Shown piece after piece: positions 54,772 to 64,000 of a DNA stretch of 64,000 nt; the stretch's first letter is position 1, and every line of letters begins with the position of its first letter. The translations under genes were made by a program, and so were the position numbers. This DNA comes from Gracilariopsis chorda (taxonomy: Eukaryota > Rhodophyta > Florideophyceae > Gracilariales > Gracilariaceae). The notes beneath the pieces were generated by a model, which made no database searches, was not told the DNA's origin, and saw only the letters and a list, made by a program, of their open reading frames with translations. The stretch covers positions 115,028-179,027 of the forward strand of contig NBIV01000173.1 of NCBI GenBank assembly GCA_003194525.1, read 5' to 3'.

Positions 54772-55372
54772 GTACGGAAGGTTTTAAGCACGTAGTGACC
54801 CACCAGTACTTTGCTGGCCTACCCAGTGTATGTTTTCTTTACATACACCTATTCCTGTTTGTTCCAGGGGACGTCGCACTTTTCCCCCGCACGACGGATT
54901 GGAAATTATGAAACCGGTCTATAGTCATAGTCCCTAAGCGGGCGTCAGAAAGTGAACCTATGAGGTTGCAACTAGCTTACCACTGGAATTTTATCGAGGC
55001 CTTCTCTCAATCGCACATGCTTGTAGAAAACAGGCAAGTGGTATGTTGTGAACGGATTTCATTAGTTCCAAGTGGGAAAGTTCATACGTTAAGGGGGTGT
55101 GGCGTTTTGGGTTTGGCAACCGTTTGTTTATTGTTATCTTCATAAACAGTCGTAACTGTCCCAAATCTCTGAAACAGGTTCACATGGGCGATTCGTAAAC
55201 CTCGATTGTGTTTACAGGCAACTTTATTGGAGACGAGTCGTTGCATATAAAAGAGACACACATAGTTCTTTCTGGTTTTATAAACACATCTAAAGGGAAC
55301 GGGCCTACATCTCAATCCGGGACCCTACTTTACAAATACGCTTTGATTTATTGTACAACCTAAACACCATCC

Positions 55373-56134
55373 ATGTCAAACCAGCCTGGTCCTCCAAACG
55401 TTGGTGGTGTTCCCTCCCAGAGCAGTGCCAACATACAGCCGGCCCCTCAGCCTGCACTGACCACTCTGCCAACGGAGCAGGAGGTGATTGTGGTGGAGGA
55501 ATCCTCAATTCTCCGGCAATCTTCCAGAACTAGGCAGAGAGCTGCTGCTCAGAGGTTTCGGCCAACACCGGTTGCAAGAATGACAGCACCGATTAGGAAA
55601 AAGAAGAACAGTAAGAAGAAGAGTACACCCGTTACGGTTGGTGTAGGCAGTGGAAATCAGTCACAGCAACCGTCCCAACAGCAGCAGCCACAACAGGAGG
55701 TCCAGCCTTCTCCAGCAGCTGGTTTAAGCGGACCATCACTCGGCCCAACGGGACGTTTGCTCCAAGGCTTCAACCTTGTTCGAAATGCAACACAGACTCT
55801 AGGGTTCAGGCAGCCCGAGAATATGGCACAGTTTCTAATGGAGAGTGGTATGTACTACGTGCCTTGGGGTTCACATAATAGAACCTTGCGACTGGAACTG
55901 CGGAAATTGAAGGATGTATTACAGAGTCGAACAAATCAGCTAGTAATCGACATCAATCGGGAAATAGACAACGTCCACCTCGGCGCATACCAGCATACTT
56001 TCATACCAGAGGCTGCTCCATTGCTACACGTCCAAAGCCTGGATATTGCTGGAGATAACAACCCTGGTAACCCAGTAACACTACCTGCACCTGTAGCGGA
56101 TGGCTTAGCCAACCCTTCACCTTCTCAGAGCTAG
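55373..56134 (+). CDS. Basic Gln/Pro-rich hypothetical protein (253 aa)
   Basis: Intact frame. Residues 1-50 are Pro/Ser/Gln-rich; 50-85 are strongly basic (RTRQRAAAQRF, IRKKKNSKKK), a likely nuclear-localisation or nucleic-acid-binding patch; 95-125 hold a poly-Gln stretch (QQPSQQQQPQQE). Residues 130-225 look folded (LLQGFNLVRNATQTLGF, FLMESGMYYVPWGSH, LRLELRKLKDVL, VIDINREIDNVHLGAYQHTF). I recognise no family. It starts MSN, like the ParB/C48 gene, and shares its strand and interval between the two recombinase units, so both may belong to one element. The absence of stops suggests selection or recent arrival. Confidence 0.6.
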   Translation: MSNQPGPPNVGGVPSQSSANIQPAPQPALTTLPTEQEVIVVEESSILRQSSRTRQRAAAQRFRPTPVARMTAPIRKKKNSKKKSTPVTVGVGSGNQSQQPSQQQQPQQEVQPSPAAGLSGPSLGPTGRLLQGFNLVRNATQTLGFRQPENMAQFLMESGMYYVPWGSHNRTLRLELRKLKDVLQSRTNQLVIDINREIDNVHLGAYQHTFIPEAAPLLHVQSLDIAGDNNPGNPVTLPAPVADGLANPSPSQS

Positions 56135-56317
56135 CAGGCACACTACGGAATAGAATCATTTCTCTAGAAAATGCTAAGTAGTAAGTAACAAGTAAAAAAT
56201 GTATTCGAAGGATAGAAATTCGACATGAACGAAGTGTGTTTTTAGTCATAAAGTATGTACGTGAACAAAATAAGTCGGCAAGAATACCTGAACAAGTACT
56301 ACATTAAGTGAACTGTG

Positions 56318-56440
56318 AACCATTCCCCCTTTTTGACCAAAGTCGTAAAATAAGGGAACCATGCCCCATTTTTCACCAAGGGACTGAAGTGGGAGAACCA
56401 TTCCCCATTTTCGACCGAGGTGCTAAAATGGGGAAAACCG
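56318..56440. repeat. Cluster of GGGGAA/TTCCCC half-sites
   Basis: Four spaced half-sites: ACCATTCCCCCTTTTT, ACCATGCCCCATTTTT, ACCATTCCCCATTTTC and AAATGGGGAAAACC, about 30-45 bp apart. They are the arms of the palindrome used elsewhere, here dispersed, just outside the telomere-like array. Another pair lies at about 57505-57540 (TTCCCCGAAATGGG, TTTCCCCGTTTCC). Confidence 0.5.
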
Positions 56441-56449
56441 CCACCCAAG

Positions 56450-56960
56450 TCGCACATGGGAGTTCAGGTTTACCGTGGGTTTCAGGTTTACCGTGGGTTT
56501 CAGGTTTACCATTGGTTTTTAGGGGTTTTTAGGAGATTCTTGTAGTAGTGTTACTTGTAAGTATTGGCTAGGGCAGAGTTTTAGGCGGTTTCGGCTTGGG
56601 CATGGTACTGACACAGAACGTTGACCTAGTGGTGGAAACGCTGTATGCGCGTGTATTTAGGGTTTTCACGTCTATAGCTATAGAGACCAATGTTTTTTTG
56701 GATTAACGAATGGAGGATGGTTTCGTGGATATTAGGTTTTCAGGTTTTCAGGTTTTGTAGGATTATAGGATTCTATAGATATAGGAGGATTTCAGGATTT
56801 ACGAGGTTTTCAGGTTTTCTGTGGTTTTGCGCGGTTTTCAAAGGGTTTTCAGTGGGGTTTTAGGGGTTTTTTAGGTTTTGCGTTGGGGTTTTATTGATAG
56901 AGTGGTTTTACGGTGGTTTTACGGTGGGTTTTCAGTTTATGGGTGGTTTTACGCGGGTAA
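56450..56960 (+). repeat. Degenerate telomere-like array, G-rich orientation
   Basis: It begins with tandem TTTACCGTGGGTTTCAGG, then GTTTTTAGGGGTTTTTAGG, ATTTAGGGTTTTCACGTCTATAGCTATAG and many TTTTCAGG/TTTTAGG variants. Polarity equals the terminal telomere. The CTATAGCTATAG motif links it to the arrays near 41.98 kb and, inverted, near 1.1 kb. Confidence 0.65.
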
Positions 56961-57034
56961 CAGTGGGGTTTCCACCCACGGCAACCGGCCGCTGCCACCT
57001 GGCACGAGCCACCCGCCCAGGCTGGGACCTTGGG

Positions 57035-57115
57035 GTGTGACACGTATTACACACAAGTGACACGCATCACACGCACATGACACGCACCACACGCAGTGAC
57101 ACGCAGCACACGTAC
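57035..57115. repeat. ACACG-type short repeat
   Basis: GACACGYA(T/C)CACACGCA units repeat about six times. A less regular ACACGTAGCA/ATGACACGT stretch occupies the same place in unit 1 (about 42635-42765), just upstream of the small RNA. Confidence 0.6.
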
Positions 57116-57202
57116 GCGATTGCAGCTGGCGCTTTACAACGCATTACACCGCCACTAATTGCTTTAAGAAGAGCAAAGCTGAGGTGTTTTGCCAAATGAA
57201 AA

Positions 57203-57354
57203 TCGCTGCGGTAGCGCAGTGGGTACTGGCCATGCCCGCTGCGCTACCACACCGGTGATCATGGGTTCGATTCTCCACACACGCACATTCTGCACCATGC
57301 ACTGGCCATGCACGCTGCGCAATGTGTGCGTGTGTGGGGGGGTTTTGTTTTTTT
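57203..57354 (+). ncRNA. tRNA-like double-hairpin small RNA, unit 2 copy
   Basis: The best-preserved copy. TAGCGCAGTGGG (57212-57223) fits the A box and GGGTTCGATTC (57263-57273) fits the B box of Pol III genes. Hairpin 1 pairs GGTAGCGCAGTGGG with CCCGCTGCGCTACC (one G-T pair) around TACTGGCCATG. Hairpin 2 pairs GCACATT with AATGTGTGC-side bases around CACTGGCCATGC. The T-run at 57343-57354 would end transcription. The T-arm and acceptor do not pair as a tRNA's would. Confidence 0.68.
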
Positions 57355-57786
57355 CCCGTTACCTTTTTCTACTCTAGGTTGGTTTTAGGAAGGAATTAGC
57401 TTAATCAAATACATTACTAAGTTGTGCAAGTCTCTACGGACCGGGAACGTCAGTCTATGGTGTTTTAGGTGAGGGGTGTCTAGGGTACAGGCTACACTGA
57501 GATTCCCCGAAATGGGTTTAGTGTTTCCCCGTTTCCACCCATCGAGGCCTCCCCGGGAAGGGTTGAAAGGGTTTCTTCCGAATCCCCCCATTCGAGACGA
57601 CTCTCTACTAATTGCTATCACTACACCGTGCAGGTGACAAAGATGTCACCCAAACGAGAGCAGAAGGCATGTGGAAAAAGGACGACACTGCAAGTAGATG
57701 CGTACATCGAGATTTTGATCGTAGAGCAATATACATCGTGCTGTTATGTGATGGAAGGGGTTTACAGGTAGCGCCAGCGCAGAAGC

Positions 57787-57847
57787 ACATTACGTAAAGT
57801 ACAGTGCGCTGCCTTTTTTATTGACAGCACACTGTACATTACGTAAC
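57787..57847. repeat. Inverted repeat with ~20 bp arms
   Basis: ATTACGTAAAGTACAGTGCGCTG and its near complement CAGCACACTGTACATTACGT flank a 13-base spacer containing TTTTTT. Mismatches are few. The rest of 57355-58286 holds no supported gene; open frames there are short or antisense. Confidence 0.6.
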
Positions 57848-58286
57848 ACCGCGCTCTTTGAAATTACACAGTCCATGTGGCACGCGCACCATCGTGTGCC
57901 GTAGACCACATTGTACGCCCTTTGCCTTACCCTTCGAGCTGACGGTGAGGGGTGGAAGGCCGAAAGAAGTGTCCAGTTACTATAAAGCGTGTGTTTGAGT
58001 GACCTGTGTGGCTGAGTAGAGAAGACAGTTGCGCGCGTTGTGTCGATAAAGCGTGACGTACGCAAGGGCAAAGAAGTCACGATGCATCGCTGGTGTATCC
58101 ATCGTTGTTAGTGATCCCAGAAATCAGGAGACGGTTTTCAGTTTTGAAGCATTACCACACCGAGTCGTGAAGTGTACAGAGCTGCAGTCCTTCCGTTTCA
58201 TCTCTGCTCTCCGAATAGTTGCCTACGAACAAAACACACCATCGCCAGTTTGTTCCGTATTCATCGCCGTTAGCTTGATACACAAC

Positions 58287-60934
58287 ATGAAGAGCGTTCT
58301 GTTCCATCACCTCAAATCCAACAATTCTTCACGCCTTGGACTAGCAAAACCAATCCGATCCCTTTACCGGAAGAAAGCTACATCCTCCGACACTGCCGCT
58401 GTGTCGCACGAACGACCACCGACTGCAAACGGCAGTACGAATGGTTCCTCTGCACTTCGCACTGACCAGCCCCCGACGGGTCCGACAGCCGCTCAGGGTG
58501 TGACGAAAAAGCTAGGCGTTGCGGCGTCGTTAAGCTCTCCTGTACGCCGCCGTCAAGCACCGCAAGGTGTTGCATCCAAAGCTCAGAGTACCTCCACACA
58601 TGTTAACGAGGGCAATGCTGTTCCGAAGGGCAACTACCATCCGCAATCCGAAAGCCCAACCCGCATCCTGATTCCGAGTCTGAAAGCCCGAAACGCAAAT
58701 GCTGCAAGTGCGAGGGCAGGTGCTCCAAGGAATGTACGAAGCTCCACTCATAACGCAGAAGTGGTCGCCGGGAACCCCGTAGTACCCGTTGGGGTCCTCG
58801 TTGAGAACGTCGAGGAGTTCTCGAGAGAGGAAATTGGAAAGCAGGTATCAGAAGATGAACAGGAGGTGGAAGCTGTTGAGCAAGCTGGCATTAACGTTGT
58901 TCAGGTCGTTGCAGAGACCCCAGAGGAAGGAAGTGGTTTAGACAACACGGAAGCGGTGCTGGATGTCGACGGAGTTGATACTGAGCGGGTTTGGACGAAG
59001 AAGAACACGAGGAGGAGGTCAGTCAAGATGTTACAGCCAGAGGGGAGGAGGGTCTTGAAGAAACACAGGTCGATCTTCGAGAAATGTTACAAAGGCAAGA
59101 GCGCACCTTGAAGAATAGGAACAACGAACTGTTCCATGAAAGGGCTGACATCTTTCAAAGCCCACGTAACCGGGGTAACGCTGCGGCACTGCTCAGTATA
59201 CATTCACTTCAAGCCACGATGGGTGACCATAGCAACAAGCCTGATACTCCAGAGGGGTTGTGGAAAGGTTTGGTGGATCTTGCAGTAGCTCGCGACCCCG
59301 GCTTCTTTTCCAGTCACGACGCTCGTATGAAGAACTCAAATCGGTGTGTGGGAAAGGGTTCGGCCGCGTATTCCGGACTCAAAGTTAACCGGTACAACTG
59401 CCTTGACCTGAATGAAATCTATACGCTTCGATATCGCACAAAGGAGCTAATGAATATGGCATCCGGATCCAGTTTCAAGCTGTTGCAGTCGATTGTGGGC
59501 CAGTTCCTGCGGTGGTGTATTAGTTCCAAACGATTGGGCCGCTACGATGGATGGAAGGAAAGGGCACTTTTCAGACAACTGGCCAAAGAAGACCTCGTCC
59601 AAGTGTTTGTGAACCATTTCATTACCACCTCTTCGTCCTCAACTGTGGCATCGAAGTGCAACGCTCTTCACATTGTCACAAAATATGCGACGCTTAAGTT
59701 CAATGACGATGCAACCCGTCTTCGGATCGCAAGAGTGGCTTTGTATCTAACAACCACCTTCAATGCGGCAAAGTGCAAGTACAGGGAGGACGCCAGACAG
59801 AAGCAGGATGCTGATCGCCGCGTCAAAGAGCACCGCATCGTAACCGAAAGCCAGATCAAGAAGGGTATTCGTCTGGCAAGGGCCGTTCTGGAAGACATCA
59901 TTGACTCTTACTTTGAAAGGGCGGAGAGGAAGGGGCCAGGGTCTGCGGAGAGGATGTTGGCGAAGACAAGTGGACTAATTCAGAAGTGGTGCCTTAACTT
60001 TTTGGGCTTGCTGACGCTCAGCGGTGGTGGCCAGAGACCCCAAGCGTACGCACGTCTACAATGTCCGCCCCGAAAGGTTTTAGAGGCAGTGTACGGAGAC
60101 GATGAGCTTACCCAGGAGGTTGTCAATGTGAAGACGTTCAGAGAGAAAACCGCTCGTGCCCTCGACATACCGGATGTCACATTCCCAGTCATCGTGCTTC
60201 CATACATTACGTTTCACGTGGACGTGATAAGGCCGATCCTACTCAACCGCCGGCACGTTAAGCCATCTGCTGTCTTCCGAAAGAACGAGCCGCTTCTTCT
60301 CCATACTCGAACAGGAGAGTACATGACTCCCAACCATGTGAGTCACTCCATCCGTGCTTTCATGCGAGGCGTAGACCCAAAGCTCACCAACGTCACGGCA
60401 ATGACCCTGCGCGCAAGTTACGCAACATCCATGCTTCACAGCTACCGGCAAGGAATGTTTAAGGACAGTAAGTTGTCGGAGGACGAGTTCTTGGGTTTAG
60501 TAGCGAAGCAGATGAACACGTCAGTTGAGCAGTTGCGGGGTACTTACATGGCTGCGTACTCCAAGGACTTCACGCAGACGATGAAGCTCTTCACGAAGCA
60601 CTTCAGCATTGTTATGAACGAAAAGGGTGACGATATCGAAGGTTGTGTTGAGAGAGAGGAAAGCGAAGATGATGATGACAAAGTGGAGGTTGGGGACTCG
60701 CGTTTGAAGAGAAGGCGCGCTGAGCAACGTCGTAGAGTACCGAAGGGTTTATTCGACTATGACGGCGAAAGTGATGTCGAAGTACCGTCCCCCAAGCGAA
60801 AGGTGAGGAGGAAGACCAAGGAGACATTGGTAGTTGGTAGTGCAGGTTCCTCGAACAGTGGTTTCGATGGTAGAGACGACGCTGAAAACGTATTCCCAGA
60901 CGAGGAAGAGGAGGAAGAGGAGGAAGCGGAGTAA
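58287..60934 (+). pseudogene. Tyrosine recombinase, unit 2, one frameshift
   Basis: Homolog of the 44084-46609 protein. The ATG at 58287 gives MKSVLFHHL, matching the unit 1 start. The N-terminal ~235 codons are low-complexity. A one-base shift near 58980-58992 (around GAGCGGGTTTGG) moves the frame inside an acidic linker (GLDEEEHEEEV after the shift). The rest is intact to the stop at 60934: helical domain (LKVNRYNCLDLNEIY, LLQSIVGQFLRWCISSKR), Arg in LSGGGQRPQAYARL (60035-60037), Arg in TAMTLRASYATSML, Tyr in QLRGTYMAAYSKDF, then a basic KRKVRRKTK patch and a Glu-rich tail. All catalytic candidates match unit 1, which argues for past selection. The shift may be a mutation, an assembly error at low-complexity sequence, or recoding. 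Confidence 0.8.
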
Positions 60935-61349
60935 ACTTTCCATGAATAGAGTAGCAGCGCGGATATGTGGGAGAAGAGTAAAGCCTCTTGAAACACACGG
61001 TTCGTCAGAATTTCGTGTGCCTTTTCTTATAAAAGGTTGCTGCAAAAGGCTGGCGGTGTATCGTGCGTGCCTACCGAGGTTCTTGCTTGCGGTTTACATA
61101 TCAGGTGGTAGCTAGCATTACACTGGACACTGACATCAACGTCCTCCGGTGTTGATTCCCAGAGGTACACCCTGCTTTACACCAATCTAGGAGCCTCCTA
61201 ATCATCGTTGCTTTGCACCTCCTCCCATTGCTTCACACGATGATTTTACGGGCCACGTGTGCAAACGAGCGGTTGTGGCGTTACCAGAAATAGAATTCAA
61301 TGTTTAGGAAGTGGAGTTTAAGATTCATTGCTTAGGTCTCGCATCTTCT

Positions 61350-63000
61350 TCACTCTGAGTGCCCATCATCGCTTTCTTCAGACTCCGTTCCTGCACTCGA
61401 CTGACTTGAGCTTAAGACTTCACTGCCGTTTTCCCCCTCTTCTTCCCACACCTCGCCAATGCACAGTGGAAATTGCAGAGGTTTTCCAAGTACTCTCTCA
61501 AAGTGGTCATACGGGACATTATCAATCAGGTATCGGTTGTCTCCATGGAGTCCCATCAAACGAACTCCATCCTCTACAACATCACTCTCATCATTTGCGC
61601 CCGCGTTGAGGTTCTTCAGCCTCAAAACCGGAGTTTTCTGATAAGCATTCAGGATTCCCTCACATCCTAACCGGAGATCGGAAGCCGATTCAGCCAATTT
61701 CAAACGCATTTCGGTGTTCAAAGGGACATTGACAACGGAAGGAATCGTCCCAACTACACCAAGGTCCTGCTGCTCATCATCGTCAAAGTAGTCATTCCAA
61801 TCGAGGTAGCTGGTTTTAGACCTGTAGCTCTTCTCAAGAAAATCCGTGTAGTTGTCATACTCGTCAAGATCACGGAACTGGTACGACGCTGGTCTTTTCA
61901 AGAAGGCCAGCTTCCTGTCGCCAGATAAAGTCACACGCACGGCGTGTATGAACACAACTACTTCCTCCTCCGGGTGCGATCCTAGGCGTACAACGCACGT
62001 ACTTGGGACGACTATGCTGCACCCCATCGTAAGATACACGGTTTGAACTCGCTTTCTGGGCTTCCCAGGCATGATGGGAGGAACCCACTCGTAGTAGTTG
62101 CCCTTCTTCCCGTACTCTCCGCTGTGACCACGCACAATCTCCTCCGTTATAGTAATGTAGATACCAAGGGTCTTCAACTTATTTGGAATTAGTCCAGTCG
62201 ACATGCTTGGGAAGAGAGTGTATACCATGAACAAAGCCTCATCGTGCAATCCTTCTTCACTGAGGATGGTATTACTCCAGCAGTAATGTGTCAGAGTCTT
62301 ACCATTCGTGGGGAATGTGCGTTCTCCCGAGTACAATGTACTACGCTCAGAATTCACGGTGACGGATTCGATTGGAGCATCGACTACACGTAAAAAAGTC
62401 TTGCATGCCACAGAGAGCTGGTAGTACAGCACAATAACGAAAACCACTCCATGTGTGAACCTGGTGTTGTGGGCGTTCCTGTCTGTGCTTCTCGGGTTTA
62501 TCGTTCTCTAAGTCATAAAACCCCCCCTTCTCGCAAACCAAACACAATGCGTATTGATGAGCCACAATCATTGACTCAAGTACCGCGCATTTTTCCTTGT
62601 CCCGGTGCTCTGTTAGTCGGACGAGTCTTGCCTTAGATATTGGCCCCACGTAAGAGTTCTGGAGGTCATAAGGTGTGTGAAATGTAGATAAGCCACTTAG
62701 GACGTCGGACGTTGTTGGTTGTAAATAATGTAGGATGTCTGCATAGTTGCAGACTGTGAGATTGTGCATGCCCATGGTGAACCCAAACCCTGTCTGTAGA
62801 TGGCGAAAGGCTGCTATCATAGTGTCTATCTCTTTCGAATTACTCGATGTTTCCTCGTACTCCATGCTGTCGGCAAGGATCTCCAAAGGCTTCTCCCGCG
62901 TTCCTATGAAGTCAAAACACCACTCTCGTCGCATTGATTGAGTACCCATGATACCGGCAGAAGTCTTCGCTTGACGAAATGGAACTGGAGCTGTGTGCAA
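61350..63000 (-). pseudogene. ORF2 of unit 2, conserved unknown protein, one frameshift
   Basis: Two overlapping minus-strand frames, 63000-62347 and 62447-61350, together match ORF2 of unit 1. The frame must change at a run of six T (plus-strand AAAAAA at 62391-62396) in the block GMQDF-LRVVDAP, which is continuous in unit 1. Conserved text: AAFRHLQTGFGFTMG, RLVRLTEHRDKEKCAVLESM, LFPSMSTGLIP, GIYITITEEI, NYYEWVPPIMPG, EEVVVFIHAVRV, LIDNVPYDHFE, and an acidic Ser-rich tail (SSQSSAGTESEESDD). No known family. The six-T run could be a real indel, a sequencing slip, or a recoding site. Confidence 0.65.
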
Positions 63001-63700
63001 AGGGGGGCGTGCGCAGTTACTAGGGGTTGGATTTGAGTTCCAATCGTTCTAAGGCGGTGGGATGCGTTTTAAAACGCCCTGGGTTCTTTTGAAGGTTGCT
63101 GATCGAGTTACCCTTGCTGTTGCGAATGTCTAGATGCTCCGCTTGTTCTGCGTAGTGGTGGTTTCTATGCGGTTTCGACGACGGTATTATGTGTGGAAAA
63201 AAGGGGTTTGTAGGTTTGCAACAAAGAAGGGCTTTCCCTGGTTAGTCAATAGTCTGCAAGTGTATTGGTGGTGGCACTGATCAGGTTGCGTTTGGGGATG
63301 TTCGTTGAGCAGGTGGGTTTTTTAGGGGTGTTGGTGTTTTAGGGGAATGTGAGCTGCAGATCAGACCACGGTATGTAGATGTCTGGCGTGAGGTTGGAGG
63401 GCTTTGTTAGTTTGAGGGGTTTCCATGAACTGGGAGGGGTATGGTCTGGTGAATGCGGTTTTTAGCGGATGTTATTGCATGGTTTCACCTTGTACGTGGT
63501 GCACGTTTGTGCTGGAAAGGTTGGCGTTTGTTGAAAACCCCTCAGCAGAGGGTGATCAGGGTACACGGCGCTTTACGTACGGAGATTCATGTAGGCGTTG
63601 TTGTGGCTTGGACGAAATGGGGGAATGATTCCCCCATTTCGTCCTATGTCATGCCGGGCGTTTTTTTTGGGATGGCGAGATGTGAGTTACACTGGGTGGG
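63001..63700. other. Region between ORF2 and the telomere
   Basis: No supported gene. It becomes progressively TTTTAGGGG-like (for example GTTTTTTAGGGGTGTT near 63317). The palindrome at 63610 is the only clear signal. Confidence 0.35.
63610..63644. promoter_or_regulatory. Perfect 17-bp GGGGG/CCCCC palindrome before the telomere
   Basis: GGACGAAATGGGGGAAT, one G, then ATTCCCCCATTTCGTCC: 17-bp perfect arms around a single base. It lies 58 bp from the first telomeric repeat. It is the best example of the motif seen in unit 1 and before the ParB/C48 gene. Confidence 0.8.
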
Positions 63701-64000
63701 CGTTTTGGGGTTTTTTAGGGGTTTTTAGGGGTTTTTTAGGGGTTTTTTTAGGGGTTTTTTTTAGGGGTTTTTAGGGGATTTTTAGGGGTTTTTTAGGGTT
63801 TTTTTTAGGGGTTTTTTAGGGGTTTTTTTTTAGGGGTTTTTTAGGGGTTTTTTAGGGGTTTTTAGGGGTTTTTTAGGGGTTTTTAGGGGTTTTTTTTTAG
63901 GGTTTTTTTTTAGGGGTTTTTTAGGGGTTTTTTTTAGGGGTTTTTTAGGGGTTTTTAGGGGTTTTAGGGGTTTTTAGGGGTTTTTTAGGGGTTTTTTAGG
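63701..64000 (+). repeat. Terminal telomere repeat array, T(4-8)AGGG(G)
   Basis: About 30 consecutive repeats. The AGGGG part is almost invariant (a few AGGG); the T-run varies, mostly four to six with several of eight. The G-rich strand runs toward the window end, as on the right end of a chromosome. The variable T-run may be real (slippage on the telomerase template) or a homopolymer sequencing effect. Confidence 0.9.

Larger units (their letters stand above)
56315..64000. mobile_element. Telomere-associated tyrosine-recombinase unit 2 (proposed), reaching the telomere
   Basis: Same order as unit 1: half-palindromes, G-rich telomere-like array, ACACG-rich stretch, tRNA-like small RNA, recombinase (+), ORF2 (-), perfect palindrome, then the real telomere. 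Here the recombinase has one frameshift and ORF2 has one. Boundaries are set by resemblance to unit 1, not by target duplications. Confidence 0.5.

Noticed and set aside
57203-57354. A true tRNA gene
   Set aside because: A and B boxes fit, but the T-arm and acceptor do not pair and there is no anticodon arm; a long first hairpin replaces the cloverleaf.

Overview
The window is eukaryotic subtelomeric DNA that runs into a chromosome end. The last ~300 bases are uninterrupted T(4-8)AGGG(G) repeats with the G-rich strand pointing outward, which is the polarity of a right-hand telomere. Eukaryotic signs are Ty3/gypsy LTR retrotransposons, satellites, a Pol III-type RNA gene, a C48 (Ulp1-like) protease and RecQ/FANCJ-type helicase remnants. 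Recognisable coding regions carry no obvious introns. I cannot name the organism: a protist, an alga or an early-diverging fungus would all fit.

Left part (1-22 kb). This is a graveyard of degraded genes and satellites. In order it holds: an inverted copy of the telomere-type unit (small RNA, GGGGG/CCCCC half-palindromes, C-rich degenerate telomere-like array); a ~220-240 bp satellite built on nested palindromes; a broken N4/N6 DNA methyltransferase followed at once by a broken telomere-linked-type RecQ helicase; a broken Fe-S (FANCJ/RTEL1/DDX11-type) helicase; a second C-rich array; a broken RNase II/DIS3-type (RNB) gene on the minus strand; and several unrecognised gene remnants.

Middle (22-42 kb). 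A segmental duplication appears twice (about 22.5-24.3 kb and 35.0-37.1 kb). Each copy is followed by a ~203 bp satellite. One satellite array is split by a complete gypsy element (24702-31245, 5-bp target duplication) whose gag-pol frame is uninterrupted by indels but has five in-frame stops. The other is joined to a 5'-truncated gypsy element on the minus strand. A solo LTR with a perfect 5-bp target duplication sits inside the second duplicate. A second methyltransferase copy, with DPPY motif intact, lies at 33.6-35.0 kb.

Right part (42-64 kb). This is the most interesting part: two related units in head-to-tail order. Each has a telomere-like array, an ACACG-rich stretch, a tRNA-like double-hairpin RNA gene with a Pol III terminator, a tyrosine-recombinase gene on +, a convergent conserved gene of unknown function (ORF2) on -, and a near-perfect GGGGG/CCCCC palindrome. 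Unit 2 ends in the telomere. Between the units lies a ParB-like/C48-protease fusion gene and a basic Gln/Pro-rich gene. My working model is a family of tyrosine-recombinase mobile elements that live at, or insert into, telomeric repeats, with the palindrome as candidate recombinase site and the small RNA as a conserved non-coding component. Homology between units is seen in the sequence; mobility and telomere targeting are inference.
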